This document shows, one piece after another, positions 8,425-17,136 of a stretch of DNA of 64,000 nt. How positions within the stretch are numbered: the stretch's first letter is position 1; each line of letters begins with the position of its first letter. Under the pieces are notes generated by a model, which was given only the letters and a program-made list of their open reading frames with translations, was not told where the DNA came from and searched no databases. The DNA comes from Actinoplanes missouriensis 431 (GTDB lineage: Bacteria; Actinomycetota; Actinomycetes; Mycobacteriales; Micromonosporaceae). The DNA lies in NCBI RefSeq assembly GCF_000284295.1, contig NC_017093.1:1550001-1614000 (forward strand). Reading direction: 5' to 3'. The translations under genes and the position numbers were made by a program.

Positions 8425-9702
8425 GGCGCCGCGGACCATGCGGACCAGGATCGATCCGGCGACTGCGACGACCGCGCCGAGCAGGAAGAGCAGGCTGTAG
8501 TTCGAGTTGTCGCTGCTGCCGATCGCGAGGATCGGCGCGGCCAGGATCGGCACGAGCGACTGCGGCAGGGCGTTCGCGATGTTCATGACGCCCATGTCCT
8601 TGGCCGCGTCGTCCGGGTTCGGCAGCACGTCGGTGGCGAGCGCCAGGTCGACCGCGAGGTAGACGCCCTGTCCGAGGCCGAAGAACGCGACCGCGATCAG
8701 GAAGACGGTGAAGTTGTCCGCGAAGGCGATCAGCGCCAGGGCGGCGGCGACCACGACGCCGGCGCCGAGCACGAACGGCTTGCGGCGGCCGATGCGGTCG
8801 GAGAGCGTGCCGCCGAAGGACGAGCCGACGACGAGGCCGACCGTGCTGATCAGGGTGGCGACGAGGATGCCGTTCGCGACGTTGTCGGTGGTGTAGCCGT
8901 AGCGGTCGATCAGCAGGTAGCTCTGGTAGGTGCTGACGCTCGCCAGGCCCATCCAGATCAGGAACCGGCTCACGATGTTCCACGCGAAGTCCGGGTGGCG
9001 GCGCGGGTTGATGTAGAAGGTGCGCAGGAAGTCGGTGAACCGGTACGGCCCGAAGTGGCCCTTCTCGGCGGGCCGGTCCTTCAGGACGATCACGAGCAGG
9101 ACCACCGTGGCCACGCCGATCGCCGACGGGACCGCGAACATCAGCAGCGCGCTGCCGGCGAGGGCGGCCGCCAGGGCGCTGCCGACCAGGATGGCGACCG
9201 AGGTCATCAGGCCCAGGATCCCGCTGACCTTGCCGCGCTGCTGCGCCGGGATCTGGTCCGGCAGCAGGGCGGTCAGCGTGGAGAGGGTCGCGTTCACGCC
9301 GAGCTGCGCGATCGCCCAGCCGGCGGTCAGCACCGGGATGCTGGTGCCGAGCGCGACCACCATGAGACCGGCGAAGCCGAGCAGCATGCCGCCGAGCAGC
9401 CAGGGCCGGCGGCGGCCGAGCCGGGAGGTGGTGCGGTCCGACATCGCGCCGAAGAACGGGTTGCCGATCAGCGCGAGCACGGCACCGACGCTCAGGACGG
9501 TGCCGAGGGCGGAGGCCTTGTTGTTCGGGGCGATCTGTGCGACCCGGATCGACATGGTGACCACGACCGGGGTGAGGATCGTGAGGTATGCGCCGAGTTG
9601 CGCGAGGGCCATCGCGACGATCAGCCGGGTGGGCGCGTTGGGCGCCGGATGAGCCGGCTGCTGCGTTTCCTGCGTCGCCGGACGGGACTGAAGAGTGGTC
9701 AT
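8419..9702 (-). CDS. MFS sugar transporter (GPH / SLC45-like)
   Basis: A 427-residue, 12-helix MFS permease. MSDRTTSRLGRRRPWLLGG after TM2 is the motif-A equivalent with the R-x-G-R-R-R-P pattern of glycoside-pentoside-hexuronide and SLC45-type sugar carriers. A second copy, LSDRIGRRKPFVLG, follows TM8. ATG 9702 has GAGGTG 5 bases upstream. It heads a minus-strand pair with the GH3 hydrolase and is divergent from the double-ROK regulator, so it likely imports the glycoside that GH3 hydrolyses. Substrate not determinable. Confidence 0.88.
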   Translation of the reverse strand: MTTLQSRPATQETQQPAHPAPNAPTRLIVAMALAQLGAYLTILTPVVVTMSIRVAQIAPNNKASALGTVLSVGAVLALIGNPFFGAMSDRTTSRLGRRRPWLLGGMLLGFAGLMVVALGTSIPVLTAGWAIAQLGVNATLSTLTALLPDQIPAQQRGKVSGILGLMTSVAILVGSALAAALAGSALLMFAVPSAIGVATVVLLVIVLKDRPAEKGHFGPYRFTDFLRTFYINPRRHPDFAWNIVSRFLIWMGLASVSTYQSYLLIDRYGYTTDNVANGILVATLISTVGLVVGSSFGGTLSDRIGRRKPFVLGAGVVVAAALALIAFADNFTVFLIAVAFFGLGQGVYLAVDLALATDVLPNPDDAAKDMGVMNIANALPQSLVPILAAPILAIGSSDNSNYSLLFLLGAVVAVAGSILVRMVRGAR

Positions 9703-9925
9703 AGCGCACCTCGATCGGGGCCTTTGTTAACACCTTGTTTTCTGAAGGTATCGACTTGATTTGCGGTAAACCAGATCCCAAAAGGCCTGCTCAGAGCCAT
9801 GATTCACCTGTGTCTCGCCTTTTTGCGGCGGCGATTCGCGGCGTTTGTGGCTCGGTGCGTGTGACGCCGGTCCCACTCTGCGGCGGATTATGTCCAGGTC
9901 CAGCAAAACGCTTAGGTTGGCTGGC
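9703..9925. promoter_or_regulatory. Divergent control region of the GH3/MFS operon and ROK regulator
   Basis: 223 bp, AT-richer than its surroundings. The palindromic core GTTAACA lies just upstream of the MFS gene (around 9727-9733). A -10-like TAGGTT (9913-9918) ends 7 bases before the ROK start codon, implying a leaderless ROK transcript. The probable operator of the ROK regulator lies here but I cannot define it with confidence. Confidence 0.5.
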
Positions 9926-12286
9926 ATGACGCCCACCGGTCGGCGCATCCATCTGGTACGCCGTGACCTGATCTTCGCGGCGGTCCGCGAGGCCGGCCGG
10001 ATCAGCCGTGCCCATCTGGTCCGCCGTACCGGCATGGCCCGGGTGACCGTCAACAGTCTCGTCACCGATCTGCTCGCCGCCGGGGTTCTCACCGAGGAGG
10101 CCGCCGCGCCCACCGGTGATCGCGCCGGCCGGCCCGCGCGGTCCCTCACCCTGGGGCCCGCCGCCGGCGGCGTCGTGGGCGCGGTCATCGGAGCCGATGG
10201 GGTACGGGTGGCAGAAGCCGATCTGGCCGGCCGGATCCTGCGCGAGCACCACCACGACATCGACACCTCCGATCCGAGCACCGCACTCGACGCCATCGCC
10301 GAAGTGATCACCGGAACCGGCCGGGTCTGGTCGACCGTGGCCGGGCTCTCCGCGCCGATCAGCGGCGGCGTCGTGCAGAGCAGCAGCGTGCTGCCCGGCT
10401 GGGCCGGGATCGCCCCGGCCACCGAGCTGAGCCGCCGCCTCGGCCACCGGGTCATCGTCCGCAACGACGCCGACCTGTGCCTTCGCGGCGAGGTGGAGTA
10501 CGGCGTGGCCGCCGGTCACCAAGACGTCTGCTATCTGCGGGTCAACTCCGGGATCGGCTGCGGCCTGCTGCTCGGCGGGGTGGTGCACCACGGCGCCACC
10601 GGCGTGGCCGGCGAGATCGGGCACGTGCAGGTCGACGAGACGGGCGCGCTCTGCCACTGCGGCAACCGGGGATGCCTGGAGACGATCGCGTCGCCGCGGC
10701 AGATCCTCGGCGCGCTCTCCGGCAGCTACGGCTCGCCGGTCACCGCCGCCCACGCCGTCGAGCTGGCCCGCAGCGACGCCACCGCCGAGCGGGTCATGGC
10801 CGACGCCGGGCGGATGATCGGGCGGGTGGTGGCCGCGCTCGCCAACGGCATCAACCCGTCCCTGGTCGTCCTCGACGGTCCGCTGATCGAGCCGGGCGGG
10901 CCCGTGGTGCTGGGCGTCGTGGAGTCGCTGCATCGGTACGCGCAGCCGGAGGTCGTGGAGAACACCGAGGTACGGGTGAGCGCCCTCGGCGGCCGGGCGG
11001 CGCTGCTGGGGTCGCTGGCGGTGGCGTTGCGGGGCACGCCGGTGGCGCGGGGGAGCAGGGCCCTGCCCGAGTCGGACCCCGAGCCGGCCGTCGAGCCCGC
11101 GCCCGTGGCGTCGTCGCGGGCGCCCGGGTCGCCGGCCAAACGGGAACGGGCCGTGCGGCGGGACATCCTGGTGGCAGCGCTGCGGGGGCGCGGGCCGACC
11201 GCCCGCAGCGACCTCGTGAAGATCACCCGGCTGCCGCGGGCCGCCGTCGTCGAGCTGCTCGGCGAGCTGCGGCAGGACGGGATCGTGGAGCTCTGCACGC
11301 CTGCCGAGACCCGTTCCGGCCGGCCGTCACCGCACTTCCGGCTCGCCGTCGGCGCCGGCCGACTGATCGGGCTGGCCCTGGCCGAGCCGGGCATCCGGGC
11401 CGTGGTCGCCGACGGGACCGGGCACGTCGAGGAGACCCGGAGCGTTCCGTTCCCGATGTCCCACGACTCGCACCCGATGCTGCGCGCCGCCGGTGACCTC
11501 GCGGTGGAGCTGCTCGAACGGTACGGCTCGGACGCGCGGATCGCGGTCAGCGTGCCGTCACCCGTACACCCGGGCACCGGACGGTTCGGGGCGCGCAGCG
11601 TGCTGCCGATGTTCTCCGGCTTCGACCCGGCCGAGGAGATCGCCGCCGCCGTGGGCCGCCCGGTCCGGGCCGAGAACAACGCCCAGCTCGCCGCGCTCGC
11701 CGAGATGCGGCGCGGGGCGGCCCGGGGCGCGCGGGACGTGCTCTACCTCAAGGCCGACCAGCACACCGGCGCCGGGATCATCGCCGGCGGCCGGATGCAC
11801 CGGGGCGCCATCGGGTACGCCGGGGAGGTCGGTCACCTGAACGTCCGCGAGATCGGCCCGCTCTGCATCTGCGGCAGTCGCGGATGCCTCTCGGCGTTCC
11901 TGGCGCCGGCGTACTTCGGCGCGCTCCTGGAGAACCGCCCCGCCCCCGCGAAGCCCGCCACGGAACCGCTGCCGGCGGCGCTGGACAAGCCCGCCGAGGA
12001 GCGGCTGCTCCGGCTGGCCGCCGACGGGGACCGGCCGGCGCAGCGGGCGCTGCTGGACGCGGGACGGCTGATCGGCCGGACCGTCGCGCCGCTCTGCGAC
12101 GTGCTCAACCCGGGTGTCGTCGTGGTCGGCGGCCGGTTCGTCGAGCCGGGGCCGCACGTGGTGGACGGCGTCCGCGAGGCGCTGCAACGGCACTGCGCCC
12201 CGAGCGCCGCGGCCGGCCTGACCGTGGTCCCCGCCGAGCTGGGCCCGGACGCCGAGGCCCTGGGCGCGATCGAGCTGCTCCTCTGA
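9926..12286 (+). CDS. Tandem double ROK-family transcriptional regulator
   Basis: A 786-residue protein containing two complete ROK regulators end to end; a typical one is about 400 residues. Module 1: winged helix at about residues 10-65 (ISRAHLVRRTGMARVTVNSL), ROK sugar-kinase-like domain to about 375 with GEIGH and zinc motif CHCGNRGC near residue 243. A Pro/Ala-rich linker spans about 376-402. Module 2: winged helix at about 405-460 (TARSDLVKITRLPRAAVVEL), second ROK domain with GEVGH and CICGSRGC near 647. The spacing of about 404 residues between the zinc motifs fits a whole-gene duplication. The ATG at 9926 is leaderless (TAGGTT 7 bases upstream). It is divergent from the sugar MFS/GH3 operon, its likely target. 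Confidence 0.9.
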   Translation: MTPTGRRIHLVRRDLIFAAVREAGRISRAHLVRRTGMARVTVNSLVTDLLAAGVLTEEAAAPTGDRAGRPARSLTLGPAAGGVVGAVIGADGVRVAEADLAGRILREHHHDIDTSDPSTALDAIAEVITGTGRVWSTVAGLSAPISGGVVQSSSVLPGWAGIAPATELSRRLGHRVIVRNDADLCLRGEVEYGVAAGHQDVCYLRVNSGIGCGLLLGGVVHHGATGVAGEIGHVQVDETGALCHCGNRGCLETIASPRQILGALSGSYGSPVTAAHAVELARSDATAERVMADAGRMIGRVVAALANGINPSLVVLDGPLIEPGGPVVLGVVESLHRYAQPEVVENTEVRVSALGGRAALLGSLAVALRGTPVARGSRALPESDPEPAVEPAPVASSRAPGSPAKRERAVRRDILVAALRGRGPTARSDLVKITRLPRAAVVELLGELRQDGIVELCTPAETRSGRPSPHFRLAVGAGRLIGLALAEPGIRAVVADGTGHVEETRSVPFPMSHDSHPMLRAAGDLAVELLERYGSDARIAVSVPSPVHPGTGRFGARSVLPMFSGFDPAEEIAAAVGRPVRAENNAQLAALAEMRRGAARGARDVLYLKADQHTGAGIIAGGRMHRGAIGYAGEVGHLNVREIGPLCICGSRGCLSAFLAPAYFGALLENRPAPAKPATEPLPAALDKPAEERLLRLAADGDRPAQRALLDAGRLIGRTVAPLCDVLNPGVVVVGGRFVEPGPHVVDGVREALQRHCAPSAAAGLTVVPAELGPDAEALGAIELLL

Positions 12287-12401
12287 CGATCGCCGCAGCG
12301 CACACGCTCCTCGGCATCGCCGTCGGCGCGTGGATCCGGGGCGCGGAGCGGGCCCGAACTTCGCACGCTCGGTTGTCGCGGGCGGGACTGAGAGGAGAGG
12401 G

Positions 12402-12426
12402 GCGCGACCACTCACGCAGGTCGCGC
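12402..12426 (+). terminator. Possible terminator in the 247-bp gap after the ROK gene
   Basis: Stem GCGCGACC (12402-12409) pairs with GGTCGCGC (12419-12426) across a 9-base loop, 115 bp after the ROK stop. I see no gene in 12287-12533. Confidence 0.4.
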
Positions 12427-12533
12427 GCCGCGGGGAGCGCAGCGAGCCCGCGTCGCGCCCTCGGCGGGAGCGACGGTCCGGGCCACCCACCTCGATGCGA
12501 CATGGGTCTGACTTTCCGGGGTATGGGTGTGGC

Positions 12534-13025
12534 ATGACTGAACAGGAGCAGCGCGACAAAGTCCGGAAGATGGTGGCCGACGCCCGGATCTGCATGGTCA
12601 CGACGATGACCGAGGACGGGCGGCATGTGAGCCGGCCGATGGCGTTGCAGGAGGTGGAGTTCGACGGTGATCTGTGGTTCTTCACCTACTCCGATTCGGA
12701 TCTGGTGGAGCAGATCGGCCGGCATCCGCAGGTGAACGTCGCGTTCAGCGACCCGAAGCAGCAGAACTGGATCTCGATCGCCGGCGCGGCGTCGCAGGTG
12801 GAGAACCGGGCCAAGGCCGAGGAGTTGTGGAGCGCGCCGCTGAAGGCGTGGTTCCCGGACGGGTTGGACACGCCGAATCTCACGCTCGTCAAAGTGAGCG
12901 CGGATACGGCGGAGTATTGGGAGGCCGCGCACAGTTCGAAGGTCATCACGCTGCTGGGATATGCGAAGGCGGCGGTCACCGGAAAGACCCCGGACGCGGG
13001 GGAGAACGAAACAGTCAGGCTTTAG
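12534..13025 (+). CDS. Pyridoxamine 5'-phosphate oxidase-like (general stress protein 26) family
   Basis: A 163-residue split-barrel flavin-binding-fold protein. The core runs VADARICMVTTMTEDG, SRPMALQE, DGDLWFFTYSDSDLVEQI, then VNVAFSDPKQQNWISIAGAA, the pattern of COG3871 general stress proteins. The C-terminal part includes APLKAWFPDGLDTPNLTLVKV and the W-E-A segment typical of this family. These proteins bind FMN or FAD, but physiological substrates are mostly unknown. I chose ATG 12534, where homology begins; upstream in-frame codons look non-coding. It stands alone, 143 bp before the phosphofructokinase. Confidence 0.88.
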   Translation: MTEQEQRDKVRKMVADARICMVTTMTEDGRHVSRPMALQEVEFDGDLWFFTYSDSDLVEQIGRHPQVNVAFSDPKQQNWISIAGAASQVENRAKAEELWSAPLKAWFPDGLDTPNLTLVKVSADTAEYWEAAHSSKVITLLGYAKAAVTGKTPDAGENETVRL

Positions 13026-13168
13026 CGGGGCGCGTTCGACCGGGGTGAGGGCGGCGACTAGAGTGCGGTTGCGGCCCGCCCCCGGGCCCGGCAACGCTGC
13101 CGACGTGTTCGTCCCTGGGGCCATGACGGGCTATCCGCATCTCGCTACCCGATCCAGGGGGAAGAAAA

Positions 13169-14197
13169 ATGCGTATCGGCGTGCTGACCGGTGGCGGCGA
13201 CTGCCCCGGCCTCAACGCGGTCATCCGGGCCGTCGTCCGTAAGGGCGTCACCGCTTACGGCCACGAGTTCGTTGGCTTCCGTGACGGATGGAAGGGCCCG
13301 CTGGAGGGTCTCACCAAGCCGCTGGGTATCGCGGAGGTGCGTGGCATCCTGCCGCGCGGTGGCACGATCCTCGGCTCCTCGCGCACCAACCCGTTCAAGA
13401 TCGAGGGTGGCGTCGAGAAGATCAAGGCCAACCTGGCCGAGCAGGGCGTGGACGCGCTCGTCGCGATCGGCGGCGAGGACACCCTCGGTGTCGCCACCAA
13501 GCTGCACGACCTGGGCGTGAACGTCGTCGGCGTGCCGAAGACGATCGACAACGACCTCAACGGCACCGACTACACGTTCGGCTTCGACACCGCGGTCAAC
13601 ATCGCGATGGAGGCCATCGACCGGCTGCACACCACCGCCGAGTCGCACCACCGCACCCTGGTCGTCGAGGTCATGGGCCGGCACGCCGGCTGGATCGCCC
13701 TGCACGCCGGTCTCGCCGGTGGCGCCAACGTGATCCTGCTGCCGGAGCGCAAGTTCGACGTGGAGCAGGTCGCGACGTACGTGACCAAGCGCTTCCAGGT
13801 CGAGTACGCGCCGATCGTCGTGGTCGCCGAGGGCGCGCAGCCGCTCGACGGCCAGATGGTGCTGCACAACCAGGAGCTGGACAGCTTCGGTCACGTCCGT
13901 CTGGGCGGCATCGGCCAGTGGCTCGCCGAGCAGATCGAGGAGAAGACCGGCAAGGAGGCCCGCACGGTCGTCCTCGGTCACATCCAGCGCGGTGGCACCC
14001 CGACCGCGTTCGACCGGGTGCTCTCCACCCGCTTCGGCCTGCAGGCGATCGACGCGGTCAACGATGGCGACTTCGGCAAGATGGTGGCGCTGCGCGGCAC
14101 CGACATCGTCCGGATCCCGCTCATCGAGGGCACCGGCGAGCTGAAGACCGTTCCGCTGGAGCGGTACGAAGAGGCTGAGGTCTTCTTCGGTAACTGA
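13169..14197 (+). CDS. pfkA: 6-phosphofructokinase, PPi-dependent type by key residues
   Basis: A 342-residue phosphofructokinase phosphorylating fructose 6-phosphate at C1 in glycolysis. Numbering coincides with the E. coli enzyme: GGGDCPGLN at 8-16, GGED at 101-104 and PKTIDND at 123-129. Asp104 and Lys124 replace the Gly/Gly of ATP-dependent enzymes. In characterised proteins, including the actinobacterial Amycolatopsis methanolica enzyme, this pair goes with pyrophosphate use. PKTIDND carries the catalytic Asp127. GGGGGAAG lies 6 bases before the ATG. A strong hairpin plus T6 follows the stop. A PFK gene sits in the same backbone region in Streptomyces as I recall. Confidence 0.93.
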   Translation: MRIGVLTGGGDCPGLNAVIRAVVRKGVTAYGHEFVGFRDGWKGPLEGLTKPLGIAEVRGILPRGGTILGSSRTNPFKIEGGVEKIKANLAEQGVDALVAIGGEDTLGVATKLHDLGVNVVGVPKTIDNDLNGTDYTFGFDTAVNIAMEAIDRLHTTAESHHRTLVVEVMGRHAGWIALHAGLAGGANVILLPERKFDVEQVATYVTKRFQVEYAPIVVVAEGAQPLDGQMVLHNQELDSFGHVRLGGIGQWLAEQIEEKTGKEARTVVLGHIQRGGTPTAFDRVLSTRFGLQAIDAVNDGDFGKMVALRGTDIVRIPLIEGTGELKTVPLERYEEAEVFFGN

Positions 14198-14206
14198 GTT
14201 TGTTAG

Positions 14207-14238
14207 AAAGGGGCCGGGTCCTTCCCGGCCCCTTTTTT
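14207..14238 (+). terminator. Rho-independent terminator of pfkA
   Basis: AAAGGGGCCGGG (14207-14218) pairs perfectly with CCCGGCCCCTTT (14224-14235) around a 5-base loop, and a run of six T ends at 14238. It is the only classical stem-plus-T terminator I see in the window. Confidence 0.92.
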
Positions 14239-14253
14239 GCATGAGGAGTCGTT

Positions 14254-15066
14254 TTGACCAAGCACACCGTCGCGGTCATCGGAGCCGGCAAGATGGGTGA
14301 ACTCGTGATCTCCGGGTTGCTGCGGTCCGGCTGGCCCGCCGATCGTCTGCTGGTCACCACCCGGCGTGCCGCGCGGGCAGCGGATCTGTCGGAGAGATAC
14401 GGCGTCTCGGCCGTCGACAACGCCACCGCGGCGGCCAAGGCGGACATCCTGGCCGTCGCCGTCAAACCGCAGGACGCGGCGGCCCTCTTCGACGAGATCG
14501 GCGCGCGGATCCCGGCCGGCAAGCTCGTGGTGTCGCTCTGCGCCGGGCTGACCACGGAGTTCTTCGCGGTCCGGCTGCCCGAGGGCACCCCGGTCGTGCG
14601 GGTCATGACGAACACCCCGGCCCTCGTCGACCAGGCGATGACCGCGATCTCGGCCGGTCCGCACGCCACCGCGGAGCACCTGGACATCGCCGAGGAGATG
14701 TTCAAGCCGCTCGGCGCGACGATCCGGGTCCCGGAGGCGCAGCAGGACGCGGTGACCGCTCTGTCGGGTTCCGGTCCCGCGTATTTCTACCTGCTCGTCG
14801 AGGCGATGATCGACGCCGGAGTGCTGCTCGGGCTGCCCCGGCAGACGGCGCACGAGCTGATCGTGCAGACCGCGATCGGCTCGGCGGTGATGCTGCGCGA
14901 CTCGGGTGAGCACCCGGTGAAGCTGCGCGAGGCGGTGACGTCCCCGGCCGGGACGACGATCGCGGCGATCCGGGAGCTGGAGAACCACGGTGTGCGGGCG
15001 GCGCTTTTGACGGCATTGGAAGCAGCGCGAAATCGGGCTCGGGAACTCGCCGGCGAAATGCGCTGA
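14254..15066 (+). CDS. proC: Pyrroline-5-carboxylate reductase
   Basis: A 270-residue enzyme catalysing the last step of proline synthesis, NAD(P)H-dependent reduction of pyrroline-5-carboxylate. The N-terminal Rossmann motif is VIGAGKMGE (residues 7-15). The C-terminal signature LSGSGPAYFYLLVEAMIDAG is followed by the T-S-P-G-G/A-T-T segment (EAVTSPAGTTIAAI). The start is a TTG at 14254, supported by AGGAG at 14244-14248 and by the fit of MTKHTVAVIGAGKMG to the family. It begins 16 bp after the pfkA terminator, so its promoter must lie within or just around that terminator, or read-through occurs. Confidence 0.93.
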   Translation: MTKHTVAVIGAGKMGELVISGLLRSGWPADRLLVTTRRAARAADLSERYGVSAVDNATAAAKADILAVAVKPQDAAALFDEIGARIPAGKLVVSLCAGLTTEFFAVRLPEGTPVVRVMTNTPALVDQAMTAISAGPHATAEHLDIAEEMFKPLGATIRVPEAQQDAVTALSGSGPAYFYLLVEAMIDAGVLLGLPRQTAHELIVQTAIGSAVMLRDSGEHPVKLREAVTSPAGTTIAAIRELENHGVRAALLTALEAARNRARELAGEMR

Positions 15067-15067
15067 T

Positions 15068-15097
15068 CGTAACTTTTTCCCACATTTGGAAGTTACG
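15068..15097. terminator. Hairpin after proC
   Basis: CGTAACTT (15068-15075) and AAGTTACG (15090-15097) form an 8-bp perfect inverted repeat across 14 bases, directly after the proC stop. It may be a terminator, or an operator for the downstream GNAT gene. Confidence 0.5.
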
Positions 15098-15243
15098 GTG
15101 AGGAAGGGTGTTCATAGCGTCGCGTGACGGGCACATGATGGTGTAGGGGCATCCTGCATTCGGGTGTCGCGGCGACGCTCAGCATGCGTTTACGCTTGCG
15201 CGGCCCGGCATTCGTTATTCCAAAAGCGACTGTGGTGATTCCG

Positions 15244-16041
15244 ATGAGTAGGCGGCAGCCGACGATCCGTCCGATCGAGCAGATCGAGGAGCTCGAACAG
15301 GCGGTCACAGTGCTGTGCCGGGTCTGGGCCGCCAAGACTCCCGTCGATCTGATCAACGCCTCGACCCTGTGGGCGATGGCGGAGGCGGACAACTACGTGG
15401 TCGGTCTCTTCATGGTCGACGAGGACGGCGCGGAGCCCGACGAGATGGTCGGTGCGGCGGTGGCGATCCGCGGCCGCAAGCACCTCCACTCGCACATCGT
15501 CGGGGTGCTCCCCGGGATGCAGGGCCTCGGGCTGGGCTCGCTGCTCAAACGGCACGAGGCCGACTGGGCCGCCGGCGAGGGCTTCGAGGTCATCCGCTGG
15601 ACCTTCGACCCGCTGGTGCGGCGCAACGCCCACTTCAACCTCGCCAAGCTGCACGCCCGGGTCGAGAAATACCAGGACAACCTCTACGGCAGCCTGGACG
15701 ACGGGCTCAATGACGGTGACGAGACCGACCGGCTGGTGATCGAGTGGGACTTCCGCGCCGATCCGCCGGCCGATGATCCGGCGCCCGTCGTGACGCCGGG
15801 CTCCCCGGACCGCTGGGACGTGACCGGCCGGCCCGAGGCGGTCGTCTTCCTCGACGACGGGGTGCACTGCCTGATCCCCACCCCGCCCGACATCGAGGCC
15901 CTGCGCAAGGACGATCGGGACCGGGACCTGGCGAAAGCCTGGCGGTTCGGCGTCCGGGCCGGGTTCAGCAAGGCCGAGGCCAATGGGTACGCGGTGACAG
16001 GCTTCAGCCCCGACGGGTGGTATGTGCTGCGGCGCCGGTGA
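15244..16041 (+). CDS. GNAT-superfamily acetyltransferase-like protein (COG3375 type)
   Basis: A 265-residue predicted acyl-CoA-dependent acetyltransferase. The N-terminal IRPIEQIEELEQAVTVLCRVW is typical of the COG3375 GNAT branch. The acyl-CoA-binding loop is GVLPGMQGLGLGSLLKRHEA (Q/RxxGxG). FEVIRWTFDPLVRRNAHFNL follows, a segment conserved in this branch. The C-terminal third (from about residue 190) is less recognisable. ATG 15244 is chosen tentatively; an in-frame ATG at 15184 would add 20 residues and neither has a clear ribosome-binding site. Its 3' end overlaps the convergent oxidase gene by 38 bp. Substrate unknown. Confidence 0.78.
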   Translation: MSRRQPTIRPIEQIEELEQAVTVLCRVWAAKTPVDLINASTLWAMAEADNYVVGLFMVDEDGAEPDEMVGAAVAIRGRKHLHSHIVGVLPGMQGLGLGSLLKRHEADWAAGEGFEVIRWTFDPLVRRNAHFNLAKLHARVEKYQDNLYGSLDDGLNDGDETDRLVIEWDFRADPPADDPAPVVTPGSPDRWDVTGRPEAVVFLDDGVHCLIPTPPDIEALRKDDRDRDLAKAWRFGVRAGFSKAEANGYAVTGFSPDGWYVLRRR

Positions 16042-16984
16042 ACTGGAGGACCTCCTCGGCGCAGCCCCAGGAGAGGGTCACGCCGCCACCACCGTGTCCG
16101 TAATCGTGGATCACGTGCGGATGGCGCTCGTCCGGCCCGATCCGGACCTTGTCGCGGACCGGGCGCAGCCCCACCCGGTGCTCGATGAGGCGGGCGCCGG
16201 CCAGTGACGGCTCGGCTTCGGTGCACCGGTCCAGGATGGCCTGGCGGATCACCGGGTCCTCAGCGGTCGACCACTCGCCGTCGTAGAGGCTGCCGCCCAG
16301 CATCACCCGGTCGCCCTGTGGCAGGACGTACGTGGTGAGTTGCTGTGCCTGGTTCTCCTCGGCCTCCACGAAGAACGTGTCGATGCCGGGGTTGTCGAGC
16401 ACCAGCAGATCCCCGCGGACCGGCCGGATCGTCTCGCCCGGCACCAGCTCGCGCGCGCCCAGCCCGGTGCAGTTCACCACGATCGGCCCGAGCGCCGGCA
16501 GCTCCGCGCGCGTGACCGGCCGGTCGACCGTGATCTGCCCGCCGCTGCTGAGCAGCCGGGTGGTCAGGTAGGCCAGGTAGCGGGTCATGTCGATCAGCGG
16601 CACGCGGTACCGCCAGCCGTTGGTGTAACCCGGTGGCAGCGCCGCGCGGTCGCACTCCCGCACGCCCTCCGCGCCCGGACCGGGTGGCGGGATGCGGTCG
16701 GCGCCCCGGCCGGCCTCGACGCCCCAGAGCATCCGGACCCCGGTGGCGGCCGGGTCGGCGGCGAGCTCGCGGAAGACCTCGAGCGACTGGAGCGCCCAGT
16801 CCTCGGCCCGATCGTGCGCCACGAGGTGAGGACCCCAGATCGCTCCGGCGGCGCAGGAGGTTGTCCGGGGGGAGGAGAGGTTGCTCCGAACGAGCACCCG
16901 AAGGCCCGCCTCGGCGAGGCGCACCGCGCAGGTCAGGCCGGACACCCCGGCGCCGAGCACGACCACGTCCGTCTCGCGGATCAT
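16004..16984 (-). CDS. D-amino-acid oxidase-like FAD-dependent oxidoreductase
   Basis: A 326-residue flavoprotein of the DAO family, which oxidatively deaminates D-amino acids to 2-oxo acids. The FAD-binding Rossmann motif is VVLGAGVSGLTCAVRLAEAG at the N-terminus. The DAO signature near the C-terminus is VIHDYGHGGGGVTLSWGCAEE. GLRPVRDKVRIG supplies the conserved substrate-binding Arg. The ATG at 16984 opens into an AT-rich 152-bp gap shared with the divergent SCO2521-family gene. The 3' end overlaps the convergent GNAT gene by 38 bp. D-aspartate or glycine oxidase activity is also possible. Confidence 0.88.
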   Translation of the reverse strand: MIRETDVVVLGAGVSGLTCAVRLAEAGLRVLVRSNLSSPRTTSCAAGAIWGPHLVAHDRAEDWALQSLEVFRELAADPAATGVRMLWGVEAGRGADRIPPPGPGAEGVRECDRAALPPGYTNGWRYRVPLIDMTRYLAYLTTRLLSSGGQITVDRPVTRAELPALGPIVVNCTGLGARELVPGETIRPVRGDLLVLDNPGIDTFFVEAEENQAQQLTTYVLPQGDRVMLGGSLYDGEWSTAEDPVIRQAILDRCTEAEPSLAGARLIEHRVGLRPVRDKVRIGPDERHPHVIHDYGHGGGGVTLSWGCAEEVLQFTGAAAHTTRRG

Positions 16985-17136
16985 CTAGACATTTTAATCG
17001 AACCGGTCCAGTGATCGAAGATGATGAACATGAGATGAATGCGGAAGGTGACAATACGGGGACGTTGCGCTATCGAAGGCGGTGCGGTCCAATCGACTCT
17101 TGGAACGATTCTCCAGACGGGAGCGGGCGCGGGGCG

